Part shown: piece after piece, positions 25,539-34,012 of the stretch
How positions within the stretch are numbered: position 1 is the stretch's first letter
Layout: every line of letters begins with the position of its first letter
Assembly: GCA_964489555.1 (NCBI GenBank)
Contig: CAZAZF010000004.1
Span: 79,268-143,267, forward strand
Length of the DNA stretch: 64,000 bases
Source: JAAZGD01 sp964489555
GTDB lineage: Bacteria; Bacillota; Clostridia; Peptostreptococcales; Anaerovoracaceae
Reading direction: 5' to 3'
Notes under the pieces: generated by a model
The model's database searches: none
What the model saw: only the letters and a program-made list of their open reading frames with translations
Told to the model about the DNA's origin: nothing
Translations under genes and position numbers: made by a program

Positions 25539-26774
25539 ATGACTACGTTTCGTGAGTATGAAGTAAATGTGACCAAAAGAGAATCTCTGGCTACCATCTT
25601 GGAGTGTCGCCAAAGAGAGAAAACCTGGGAGCTTCTGTTGGATCGCACTCTCTTTTTCCCGGAAGGCGGAGGACAACCTTGTGATTTGGGAAGAATCCAA
25701 GACTGGGAACTGGAAAAAGTATATGAAGAAGAGGGTGAAATCTGGCACCAAATTTCAGTGCCTGCCCACAGTACTTTGCCGGTGCCCGGGCAAGAAGTTC
25801 AGCTGATTCTGGACTGGGAGCGACGTTTTGATCACATGCAAAGACATCTGGGGGAGCACATCATAAGCGGAGTTTTTTACCACCTTTTTGGCGGGGTCAA
25901 CCGCGGTTTTCACATGGGGCAAGAGGACATGACCATTGACATTTCTTTGGAAGAAAACCCCGGAGACGGAAGTAAAAAACCGGAAACGCTAACTTGGGAA
26001 ATGGTAAAAACGGTGGAAACGATGGCCAATGAAATCGTGTGGGAAAATTTGCCGGTTACTACCGTGACCCTGGAAAGCCGGGAAGAAGCCCAAAATTTTC
26101 CTTTAAGAAAAGCCCTGGCTATCGACGAAGACATCCGAATCGTCTGTGTAGGAACCCAACGAAAACCGGCAGACTGCGTGGCCTGCTGTGGAACCCATCC
26201 TCCTTACACCGGCCATGTTGGTCTTATCAAGATATGGAAGTTGGAAAACTATAAAGGGATGTATCGAATTCACTTGGATGCCGGAAAACGGGCATATAAC
26301 AGAATGGCAGCCATCTATCAAGTAGCTCAGGAATTGGGCGTTCGTTATTCGGCACAACCGGAAGAATTAAAAGAAAAAATCGAAGCTTGGGAAGAAAAGA
26401 ATCAAACCATCCGAAACGAACTGCATCACATCAAGCAATCTCTCATTTCGCAAAGGCAAGAAGAAATTCAAGCCCATTTAAACCAGGAAATTCTAATTCG
26501 AGAATATGATGACTTAAAGAGCGAAGATCTTCTAAAGCTGGGAAGGGGATTGATTCCTAAAATACCTTTTCTCTTATTGCTTATTGCCACTAAAGAAAAC
26601 ACCCTTCTTCTGTTTTCCAACGGAAAGAAAATTGACTGCAATAAACTGGTGAAAGAAAACGCACCCATTTACCAGGGGAAAGGCGGAGGAAATAAAGAAA
26701 GCGCCAGAGCCATCTTCCCCGGCAGAGAAGGTTTGGAAACTTACATCGACCTTTTGGAAAAACATTTACGCTGA
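25539..26774 (+). CDS. Alanyl-tRNA editing protein AlaX, long form with DHHA1-like C-terminus
   Basis: The 411-residue protein hydrolyses mischarged Ser- or Gly-tRNA(Ala) in trans. It has an N-terminal beta-barrel start (DRTLFFPEGGGQPCDLG), then the zinc motif HMQRHLGEH and the second metal block CVACCGTHPPYTG, then a helical linker and a C-terminal DHHA1-type domain with GKGGGNKESARA, as in alanyl-tRNA synthetase. AAGGAGG precedes the ATG. The 3' end overlaps the convergent malQ gene by 9 bp. Confidence 0.94.
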   Translation: MTTFREYEVNVTKRESLATILECRQREKTWELLLDRTLFFPEGGGQPCDLGRIQDWELEKVYEEEGEIWHQISVPAHSTLPVPGQEVQLILDWERRFDHMQRHLGEHIISGVFYHLFGGVNRGFHMGQEDMTIDISLEENPGDGSKKPETLTWEMVKTVETMANEIVWENLPVTTVTLESREEAQNFPLRKALAIDEDIRIVCVGTQRKPADCVACCGTHPPYTGHVGLIKIWKLENYKGMYRIHLDAGKRAYNRMAAIYQVAQELGVRYSAQPEELKEKIEAWEEKNQTIRNELHHIKQSLISQRQEEIQAHLNQEILIREYDDLKSEDLLKLGRGLIPKIPFLLLLIATKENTLLLFSNGKKIDCNKLVKENAPIYQGKGGGNKESARAIFPGREGLETYIDLLEKHLR

Positions 26775-28262
26775 TTCCCTACGGCGACCCGTCTCCTCCG
26801 TCAAGTCTTTCATGATTTGAAGTCTTTCTTTCAACAACTGCTCTTTTTGGAGGCGAAAACTCCAATTCCCTTGCGCCAAACCGGGAGTGTTGATTCTTGC
26901 AGAGCCGTTCATACCCAACCAATCCTGCAAGGGAATGATGGCCAAACCCGCCGGACTTTTCATGATGCCTTCCATCATTTTCAAAGGCAGCTCTTGTTCA
27001 TCTCCGGCCCCGGCGTATGTAAGAACTCTTTTCAGCGTGGTCTTATCTAACGAAGAAACCCATCCCACCAAAGTATCGTTGTCATGAGTCCCTGTATAGG
27101 CCACCAGATTCTCCGGATACCGGTGAGGAAGGTAGGGGTTATTTTTCGAAGAATCAAAAGCAAACTGATAAACCGCCATTCCCGGCCAGCCCACCTGCTT
27201 TAAAAGCACCTCCACATCTTTTGTGAGAAACCCTAAATTCTCCGCCACCATGAAAAAGTCAGGGAATGTTTTCACAATTTGTTTTAAGAAATGAAGTCCA
27301 GGTCCTTTTTCCCACCGGCCTTTTTCCGCTCTGTTCTCTTGCTTTGGAATGGCGTAATATCCGGAAAGTCCCCGAAAATGGTCCCATCGCACCCCATGGT
27401 ACAGTTGTTGTAGCCGACCCATACGATGAAGCCACCATTGATAGCCCGTTTCCCGGTGGTAAGTCCACCGGTACAAAGGATTCCCCCACTTCTGACCCAA
27501 CAGGCAAAAATCGTCCGGAGGGCATCCGGCCACTCGATTCGGATTTCCATCTTCGCCTACTTGAAACAACTCTGGATGAGCCCAGAAGTCTGCAGAATCG
27601 TGGGCTCCATACAGCGGCATGTCTCCAAGGATTCGAATTCCTCTGTTCTCACTTTCTTTCAAAATCTGATGCCACTGTCCATCCAGTAGATACTGGAGTT
27701 TTTTCCAGAAGAGAATGGGTTCAAAAAGTTTTTCCCTCTGCCAGTCTAGGCTCTGGGTATTTGGATGTCGTACGTTCAAGGGCCATTGCCATAAAGGAAT
27801 CATTCCCAAATCTTCCTTAATGGCCATGAACAACGCATAGTCCTCCAACCAGTAACCTTCCCTTTTTTCATACTGAACAAAGCCTTGATCTTCCGGTTTC
27901 ATACGGCCCAATGCAGACTTTATAAACGGGAAAAACTTCTGATACAAGGTTCCGTATTGTATGGGTCCGGGGTGGAAACAACTTCGATAATCCTTCCATT
28001 CATTCTTCGTTAACAGCCCCTTTTCCTTTAAATCTGCCGGATCAAGAAAATAGGGATTCAAAGCAAAAGAGGAAAAGCTTTGATAAGGGCTATCCCCGTA
28101 TCCCGTAGGGTGAAGAGGCAGTATTTGCCAATAACTCTGAAAATTCTCCTCCAAAATGTCCAGAAATTCCAAAGCATTTTTTCCAAAATTTCCGATTCCA
28201 TCCTCTCCCCATAAAGAAAACACGGGGAGCAGAATTCCGCTTTGCCTTTTTTCCATCTTCAT
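26766..28262 (-). CDS. malQ: 4-alpha-glucanotransferase (amylomaltase, GH77)
   Basis: This enzyme transfers maltodextrin segments between glucans. GH77 features are visible: LPVFSLWGEDGIGNFG at the N-terminus, DMPLYGAHDSADFWAHPELFQ, RWDHFRGLSGYY with the nucleophile Asp, VAENLGF with the acid/base Glu, and TGTHDNDT with the third catalytic Asp. The start is probably ATG at 28262 (498 residues). The region contains a perfect 17-bp tandem duplication of the start, so the first copy's ATG (28279) gives only a six-codon frame whose TGA overlaps the malQ ATG. A frame open to 28310 exists but extends past the conserved N-terminus. No other glycogen genes are nearby. Confidence 0.94.
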   Translation of the reverse strand: MKMEKRQSGILLPVFSLWGEDGIGNFGKNALEFLDILEENFQSYWQILPLHPTGYGDSPYQSFSSFALNPYFLDPADLKEKGLLTKNEWKDYRSCFHPGPIQYGTLYQKFFPFIKSALGRMKPEDQGFVQYEKREGYWLEDYALFMAIKEDLGMIPLWQWPLNVRHPNTQSLDWQREKLFEPILFWKKLQYLLDGQWHQILKESENRGIRILGDMPLYGAHDSADFWAHPELFQVGEDGNPNRVAGCPPDDFCLLGQKWGNPLYRWTYHRETGYQWWLHRMGRLQQLYHGVRWDHFRGLSGYYAIPKQENRAEKGRWEKGPGLHFLKQIVKTFPDFFMVAENLGFLTKDVEVLLKQVGWPGMAVYQFAFDSSKNNPYLPHRYPENLVAYTGTHDNDTLVGWVSSLDKTTLKRVLTYAGAGDEQELPLKMMEGIMKSPAGLAIIPLQDWLGMNGSARINTPGLAQGNWSFRLQKEQLLKERLQIMKDLTEETGRRRESA

Positions 28263-28279
28263 CTTTTTTCCATCTTCAT
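28246..28279 (-). repeat. 17-bp tandem duplication at the malQ start
   Basis: ATGAAGATGGAAAAAAG occurs twice in perfect tandem (minus strand 28279-28263 and 28262-28246). As 17 is not a multiple of 3, the first ATG reads MKMEKR then TGA, and that stop overlaps the second ATG in the arrangement ATGA. The result is a mini-cistron that could couple to malQ. Confidence 0.95.
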
Positions 28280-28411
28280 TTTGACATTCCCTTTTTCTAT
28301 GTGCATACAACCCTATTATACCCCAATCCTCACTTGACAGGAAGCCAACCCCCTTCCTATAATCAAGGAGAAGTTACTAAAGTGCCCCTACATCGGGAGA
28401 AGGGAAAAACC

Positions 28412-29296
28412 ATGCTGACGATCGGATGCCATTTAACGAGTTCCAAAGGCTTTGAACGAATGGGGCTGGATGCCATTTCTATCGGAGCCAACACCTTCCA
28501 ATTCTTTACTCGAAACCCCAGAGGAGGACAAGCAAAAGACATCGATCTGGAGGATGTAGCCCGTTACCAAAAGCTGGCAAAAGAACACCATTTTGGAAAA
28601 ATTGTGGCCCACTCCCCTTACACATTAAACCCCTGCGGAAAAGATCCGAAGGTGCGGGATTTTGCCTACATGGTAATGGCAGACGACTTGTCCCGCATGG
28701 AGGTTGTGCCGGGAAACTATTATAATTTTCATCCCGGAAGTCATGTAGGACAAGGAATTGAGGTAGGCATCGAAAAAATTGCAGAGTTATTAAACGATAT
28801 TATGACTGAGCAGCAATCTACCATCGTCCTTTTGGAAACCATGGCCGGCAAAGGCACCGAGGTGGGAAGCAAATTCGAAGAAATTCGGGAAATTATGGAC
28901 CGGGTTTGGCTAAAAGAAAAAATCGGCGTCCTGATGGATACCTGTCATGTCAACGATGCCGGTTACGACATGGTCCAAAACATGGAAGGGGTGTTAGCGG
29001 AGTTTGATCAAGTCATCGGTTTGTCCTGGCTGAAAGCCGTTCATATCAATGACAGCAAAAATCCTTTCGGGGCCCATAAGGACCGCCATGAAAAAATCGG
29101 AGAAGGGACCATCGGCTTTGAAGCCATCGCCAATTTCATCAATCACCCGGCCATTCGAGACTTGCCTTGCATTTTAGAAACGCCCCATGATGAGTTGTCC
29201 GGGTACCAAGAGGAAATTGATCGCCTTAAGGCAACCTACCACCCCGATTTCTTCGATACATCTCACCAAAAGCAGCTCCGCCCAATATCAATATAG
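28412..29296 (+). CDS. nfo: Endonuclease IV (AP endonuclease)
   Basis: This enzyme cleaves DNA 5' of abasic sites in base-excision repair. The start is ATG at 28412 (MLTIGCHLTSSKG) with GGGAGAAGGG upstream; a longer frame back to 28301 overlaps the malQ promoter region. The product is 294 residues. The three-zinc ligand motifs are present: AHSPYTLN, NFHPGSHVG, LLETMAGKG, MDTCHVNDAGYD, HINDSK, DRHEKIGEG and CILETP. The 3' end overlaps the convergent transporter gene by 71 bp; the family's C-terminus usually ends near KATYHPDFF, so the last 15 residues are extra. Confidence 0.96.
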   Translation: MLTIGCHLTSSKGFERMGLDAISIGANTFQFFTRNPRGGQAKDIDLEDVARYQKLAKEHHFGKIVAHSPYTLNPCGKDPKVRDFAYMVMADDLSRMEVVPGNYYNFHPGSHVGQGIEVGIEKIAELLNDIMTEQQSTIVLLETMAGKGTEVGSKFEEIREIMDRVWLKEKIGVLMDTCHVNDAGYDMVQNMEGVLAEFDQVIGLSWLKAVHINDSKNPFGAHKDRHEKIGEGTIGFEAIANFINHPAIRDLPCILETPHDELSGYQEEIDRLKATYHPDFFDTSHQKQLRPISI

Positions 29297-30101
29297 CTCC
29301 CAGAAATTGAAGCCATGTGAGTCTTTCATTCAGAAAAATTGCTGCGAAAAACAGAGCAGACCCGGGATCAATGTAGCTTAGAATGGCTACCGTTTGTCCA
29401 GGCAATTTCTGAACGGCGGAAAAATACAAATAGAGGCACACTCCCGTATGAACAATTCCCAACACCAAAAGAGCCAATAACCCTTTGCCACCGGGAAGTA
29501 GCCAGGGGCCTTCATGGGTTACTAATGTAGCAACCAGTGCCACCGGCGTGGCAGCCAACAGCTGGACGATGGTGGTTTCCAATCCCGTCAACCCATGAAC
29601 AAACTTATTAATCACCGTAACACAGGCGTAGAAAACAGCCGCTGCCAAGCCAAATATCAAGCCCAGGGCTGGATTGGCCCCGCCCATATCCGTGCCATTG
29701 ACCAACACCATCCCTGCCATGGCAGAGATTACCGCTACCACTTTAACCCAAGTTAAGGGTTCCTTTAACAAAACAGTAGAAGCAATCAACACAAAAATCG
29801 GAGCACAATAGTATGCTAGGATTGCAGCGCTCACCGTGGTGAGTGTGAAGGCTTTAAACAAAAAAATCCAATTGATTCCCATGACAACACCGGAAAGGGT
29901 GAGCAGCGGAAGATACTTTTTCAACGCAACCATGTCCGGTTTTTGTTTTCGCAGAAAAAAGGCACCCATCAGAAAAAGGCCACCCAAGACGCACCTGGCC
30001 AACACCAGTTCCTGACTGGTTAGAGGCACCGCCCGCACAAAAATTCCAATGGACCCCCACAAAAGCATGGCGGATATAATCATCCCATATGTTTTTCCCA
30101 T
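29226..30101 (-). CDS. DMT-superfamily (EamA) transporter
   Basis: The 291-residue protein has about ten hydrophobic segments arranged as two EamA repeats (LLWGSIGIFVRAV at the start of the first, and the second from about residue 145). Such proteins export amino acids or other metabolites; the substrate is unknown. AAGGAAG lies before the ATG. It is downstream of atoA, separated by about 115 bp with a probable terminator, and overlaps nfo at its 3' end. Confidence 0.9.
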   Translation of the reverse strand: MGKTYGMIISAMLLWGSIGIFVRAVPLTSQELVLARCVLGGLFLMGAFFLRKQKPDMVALKKYLPLLTLSGVVMGINWIFLFKAFTLTTVSAAILAYYCAPIFVLIASTVLLKEPLTWVKVVAVISAMAGMVLVNGTDMGGANPALGLIFGLAAAVFYACVTVINKFVHGLTGLETTIVQLLAATPVALVATLVTHEGPWLLPGGKGLLALLVLGIVHTGVCLYLYFSAVQKLPGQTVAILSYIDPGSALFFAAIFLNERLTWLQFLGAILILGGAAFGEMYRRNRGGRLP

Positions 30102-30140
30102 TTTTTTTACTTCCTTCTGAAGATTCTTGCTCTAATATAC

Positions 30141-30219
30141 ACGAAAAAAAACCATTTGAAAAGGCAGCCTCCCAAAATACAGGAAACCGCCTTAAAAAGA
30201 AAGAAGTCGGGAATGGTTT
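30141..30219 (-). terminator. Composite terminator after atoA
   Basis: On the minus strand an outer pairing AAACCATT / AATGGTTT (30219-30212 with 30156-30149) encloses an inner AAGGC / GCCTT hairpin (30193-30189 with 30165-30161), ending in a run of eight T. It marks the end of the lysine operon. Confidence 0.6.
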
Positions 30220-30874
30220 ATTCCACATTCATGGCCTTTAAATCTTCCGCTATAATCAAATCGCAGCCGGTGGCCTCTTTGATTTCATCCAAGGTGAAAT
30301 CCGGATGCAGCTCTTTCAGCAAAATTCCTTGGGGAGTCACTTCCATCACACCCATTTCCGTAACAATCAAGTTCACCACGCCCAAAGCAGTATAGGGTAA
30401 GGTACACTCTTTCAAAATCTTTGGAGTTCCTTTTTGTGTATGAAGCATGGCAATAATCACTTTTTTTGCTCCGGTCACCAGGTCCATGGCACCTCCCATT
30501 CCTGCCACCATTTTCCCGGGTACAATCCAGTTGGCCAAGTTTCCTTTTTCATCCACTTCCATAGCACCCAACACCGTAGCATCCAAATGTCCACCACGAA
30601 TGATAGCGAAGCTGAGAGCAGAATCAAAAAAGCAAGCTCTGGGTTCATAATTTACATATCCGGCCCCCGCATTGATTACATCCACATCCTCTTTTCCCGG
30701 TTGGGAAGCATCGGTGATTCCGGTAAATCCATTTTCTGACTGCAAAATCACATCCACATTTTCCGGAAGATAATTGGATACCAATGTAGGAAGTCCGATT
30801 CCCAAGTTGGCCACATACCCGTCCTTAAATTCCATGGCCACACGTTTGGCTATTCGATGTTTTAAATCTGCCAT
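30218..30874 (-). CDS. atoA: Acetoacetate CoA-transferase (3-oxoacid CoA-transferase), beta subunit
   Basis: The 218-residue subunit carries the catalytic Glu in QSENGFTGI near residue 46-54 and the NLGIGLPT motif near 23-30. With AtoD it moves CoA between acetyl- or butyryl-CoA and acetoacetate. In lysine fermentation it activates the acetoacetate released by the 3-keto-5-aminohexanoate cleavage enzyme. GGAGG precedes the ATG, which overlaps the end of atoD by 13 bp. Last gene of the lysine operon. Confidence 0.94.
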   Translation of the reverse strand: MADLKHRIAKRVAMEFKDGYVANLGIGLPTLVSNYLPENVDVILQSENGFTGITDASQPGKEDVDVINAGAGYVNYEPRACFFDSALSFAIIRGGHLDATVLGAMEVDEKGNLANWIVPGKMVAGMGGAMDLVTGAKKVIIAMLHTQKGTPKILKECTLPYTALGVVNLIVTEMGVMEVTPQGILLKELHPDFTLDEIKEATGCDLIIAEDLKAMNVE

Positions 30875-31548
30875 CTCAATTCACCTCCTACAATGTATTT
30901 TACAAATGTTCCGGGCATATGGTAGAAGTCGGCATCCTTTTCTCCTACCTCATGCAGGTGTTCTGTGCCCAAAATCACGGTTTCCGCTGCCATCGCCATT
31001 ACGTAATTAAATGTCTTCGTAGATTTGCCACTCATAAAGTTCCCAAACTTGTCCGCATGAGTGGCTCGTACAAAAGCATAATCCGCCTTCAAAGGCTTTT
31101 CCAATACGTATTCCTTTCCATCCACTACTATGATTTCCCGACCCTCAGCGGCAATGGTACCCACTCCGGTGGGGGTCAGCACCCCTCCCAAACCGGCTCC
31201 GCCGGCCCTGATGGCCTCTGCCAAGGTTCCCTGAGGGACCAGGCTGCATTTCAAAACACCGGCCATCATTCCTTGACCCACCTGCGGATTTAAACCCACA
31301 TGAGAAGCAATCAAATGATCCACCAATCCGGCATTAATAAGCTTTCCGATGCCTCTGGCCGTATCCTTTTCTGTGGGAGGAATCCCCCCATCATTCCCGA
31401 TTACAGTTAGGTGTTTCACACCTTTTCGCACAATGGCATCCATCAGGTTTTCCGGAGATCCGCAAGCCATGAATCCTCCTACCATAATGGTCATTCCATC
31501 CTGCAAACCGGCAACCGCCTCGTCGGCCGTTCTGATTTTGTCAATCAT
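30862..31548 (-). CDS. atoD: Acetoacetate CoA-transferase (3-oxoacid CoA-transferase), alpha subunit
   Basis: The 228-residue product from ATG at 31548 (MIDKIRTADEAVAGLQDG) has AAGGA nine bases upstream; in-frame ATGs back to 31587 give non-conserved extra residues. The CoA-transferase family I signature MVGGFMACGSPENLMDA and the GTLAEAIRAGGAGLGGVLTPTGVGT block are clear. It pairs with AtoA and lies 61 bp after kamE. Confidence 0.94.
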   Translation of the reverse strand: MIDKIRTADEAVAGLQDGMTIMVGGFMACGSPENLMDAIVRKGVKHLTVIGNDGGIPPTEKDTARGIGKLINAGLVDHLIASHVGLNPQVGQGMMAGVLKCSLVPQGTLAEAIRAGGAGLGGVLTPTGVGTIAAEGREIIVVDGKEYVLEKPLKADYAFVRATHADKFGNFMSGKSTKTFNYVMAMAAETVILGTEHLHEVGEKDADFYHMPGTFVKYIVGGELRWQI

Positions 31549-31609
31549 ACCCTTCGTTCCTTTCTTCATCTGTTCCATTACCAACATTACCTGATTTTCG
31601 CCATTTTCT

Positions 31610-32410
31610 CTACAAAGCGGGTCGGTTCACACGTCCTCTTTTTACGATTTCCGTCAAAATAAAGGATGCCGTATCTTCCGCATACGAGTGGGGGCCAAAT
31701 CCGGCATCGTATCCCAACTCCTGCGCCAATTCATGGGATATTCTCGGGCCTCCGCATACTACAATCAGCTTGTCCCGCAGTCCTTCCGCCTCTAAAAGTT
31801 CTATCATATTGGTGAGATTGGTAATGTGTACATCCTTCTGGGTTACCGTTTGCGACACCAGAATGGCATCTGCATTCATTTCAACGGCTTTTGCAATCAA
31901 CGCTTCATTGGGGACTTGTGATCCCATATTAAGCGCCTCCACACCCTTGTACCGCTCCAATCCGTAATGACCATGAAAACCCTTCATGTTCATAATGGCA
32001 TCAATTCCCACGGTGTGGGCGTCTGTTCCTGTGGACGCCCCAACAATGACTACAGGACGACCTATGTTTTCTTCCCAGTATTCGCCACATTCCTCCCGGC
32101 TCATCACATCCACTTCCACCTTGGTCACCTTGATTTGGGTAAAATCCACCGTATGACTACATTTTCCATATACAACAAAGAAAGTATACTCGCCGCCCAT
32201 GTCCTTGGAATAGACCACGGTGGGCTCCGTTAATCCCATTTTCTTTACTAGAATCTTCGCTGCTTCATTGCCTTCTTCCCCATAAGGTACCGGCAGAGTA
32301 AATGCCACTTCTGTCATACCGTCATTCATGGTATCCCCATAAGGCTTTACCTTTGTCATATCCACTTGTGCCGTGGCTACTTTTGTTTTATCCATTGCTT
32401 CTCCACTCAT
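31610..32410 (-). CDS. kamE: Lysine 5,6-aminomutase beta subunit (B12- and PLP-binding)
   Basis: The 266-residue subunit carries the base-off cobalamin motif DAHTVG (130-135) and Lys143 in NMKGFHG, the lysine that forms the PLP aldimine in the studied Clostridium sticklandii enzyme. With KamD it moves the terminal amino group of beta-lysine (or D-lysine) from C6 to C5, giving 3,5-diaminohexanoate. GGGAGGTG precedes the ATG, whose A is shared with the kamD stop (TAATG), so the subunits are translationally coupled. Confidence 0.97.
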   Translation of the reverse strand: MSGEAMDKTKVATAQVDMTKVKPYGDTMNDGMTEVAFTLPVPYGEEGNEAAKILVKKMGLTEPTVVYSKDMGGEYTFFVVYGKCSHTVDFTQIKVTKVEVDVMSREECGEYWEENIGRPVVIVGASTGTDAHTVGIDAIMNMKGFHGHYGLERYKGVEALNMGSQVPNEALIAKAVEMNADAILVSQTVTQKDVHITNLTNMIELLEAEGLRDKLIVVCGGPRISHELAQELGYDAGFGPHSYAEDTASFILTEIVKRGRVNRPAL

Positions 32411-33966
32411 TATTTGGCACCTCCCATCATCAACGGAATAAAGGGATTGAAGTAATCTCCATCCTTGGCACACACCCCTGCCAAGCCTTTCCCACCGTCT
32501 CTTGGTCGTTTTACTCCACCGAATTTTCCCTGTTCAATGGTAGCAAACAAGCCTTCCCTCTCAATATCCTTCAGTAGCAATCTGGCATCGGATAGCACAC
32601 TCTGAGCCCTTCTTTGAATGATGCCATCTTCCTTAAACTCAATCTCCTGCCCCAAATCTCTTGCGTTATTGAAAATATAGGAAGCATTTTCGATGGCTAG
32701 ATACCGATCGTGCATATGGGGAGTATGAATAGCTTCTGTCAACATTCCCAATAGCTGCAGGCTTTGCCCAGACCAAACCGAAATCATGTTGAACATAGCA
32801 TCTTGAATGGCTCCTTTAAAAATATTGCCCGTCATATATTTAGTAGGAGGCATATACTTCAGTGCGGCCTTGGGAAAAATTTCCCGAGCCATAATGGCTT
32901 GTGCCAGCTCATAAAGAAATCCGTTCTCCAAATCGGGATCCATTTCAAAAGCATGGCCCAACCCCATCTGCTCTTCTTTGATATTGGCCAACACCGCAAA
33001 CTGTTCGTTAATAAATTGGGAAGCCAAAACGGTGTGCGCCTCCTCGTATGCATCGGCAGTGGTAAGATAATTGTCCTCCCCAGAATTAAAAACAATCCCG
33101 GAATATCCGATAATTACTCTGGAAAAGAACTGGTCAATCAAAGTTCTTTGCATATTGATGTCTCGGAATAAAATCCCATAGAGTGCATCATTCAACATCA
33201 CATCCAGCCGTTCCAAAGCGCCCATGGCGGCAATTTCCGGCATACACAAACCCGAGGAGTAATTGCAAAGGCGAATGTATCTTCCCACTTCTTCTCCCAC
33301 TTCGTCCAAGGCCTCTCGCATGATTCGAAAATTCTCCTGAGTGGCGTAAGTGCCTCCAAATCCTTCTGTAGTGGGCCCATAAGGCACATAATCCAAAAGG
33401 CTTTGAGCGGTAGTACGGATTACCGCAATAATGTCTGCTCCCTGGCGGGCAGCTGCTCTGGCTTGCACCACATCCTCGTAGATGTTTCCGGTAGCTACAA
33501 TGACATACAGGTATGGTTTTTTCCCCTCTCCAATCCGGGCAAGGTATTGCTCTCTGGCTTGAGTTTGCTGCCGGATGGATTCCAGGGCTTGCTCCACTAC
33601 CGGTGTCAAAACTCTTTGAATTTCTTCAGTAGGTGCCAAAGGTAGTTTCAGAAGATTCAATTCTTCTGAAGAAACTTTTTCCGCAATGGTTTGCGGAGTT
33701 TCTCCTGTTTGAATCATGGCGTTTCCAATCCAGTAAGCTACTCCCTTGGACAATACGCCACCGTCATTGAGACGATCTACTACCACATTGGGAAGGGGTG
33801 TTTCGACTTCGTCCACCCCGTCCACTCCTAATAGCCGTAGAACCGTTCGTTCCGTAGATACGGTAGTATGCTTATCGATAAACTCTTGCATGCTTCCGGC
33901 GATCTTTGCCGCATAGGAACGAGCTTCCTCCACTTGCTTTGGGTCTAAATTTAATTTGCTTTTCAT
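32410..33966 (-). CDS. kamD: Lysine 5,6-aminomutase alpha subunit
   Basis: The 518-residue product from ATG at 33966 (MKSKLNLDPKQVEEAR) has AAGGAG upstream; the longer frame to 34095 overlaps kamC and is not used. This is the TIM-barrel subunit that binds PLP and adenosylcobalamin together with KamE. YVPYGPTTEGFGGTYATQ and HTPHMHDRYLAIENASY are highly conserved in the family. It lies 46 bp after the reactivase gene kamC. Confidence 0.97.
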   Translation of the reverse strand: MKSKLNLDPKQVEEARSYAAKIAGSMQEFIDKHTTVSTERTVLRLLGVDGVDEVETPLPNVVVDRLNDGGVLSKGVAYWIGNAMIQTGETPQTIAEKVSSEELNLLKLPLAPTEEIQRVLTPVVEQALESIRQQTQAREQYLARIGEGKKPYLYVIVATGNIYEDVVQARAAARQGADIIAVIRTTAQSLLDYVPYGPTTEGFGGTYATQENFRIMREALDEVGEEVGRYIRLCNYSSGLCMPEIAAMGALERLDVMLNDALYGILFRDINMQRTLIDQFFSRVIIGYSGIVFNSGEDNYLTTADAYEEAHTVLASQFINEQFAVLANIKEEQMGLGHAFEMDPDLENGFLYELAQAIMAREIFPKAALKYMPPTKYMTGNIFKGAIQDAMFNMISVWSGQSLQLLGMLTEAIHTPHMHDRYLAIENASYIFNNARDLGQEIEFKEDGIIQRRAQSVLSDARLLLKDIEREGLFATIEQGKFGGVKRPRDGGKGLAGVCAKDGDYFNPFIPLMMGGAK

Positions 33967-34012
33967 TCTTACGATCTCCTTCAACGCTTTCGTAGATATA
34001 CCGATTCGGTTC

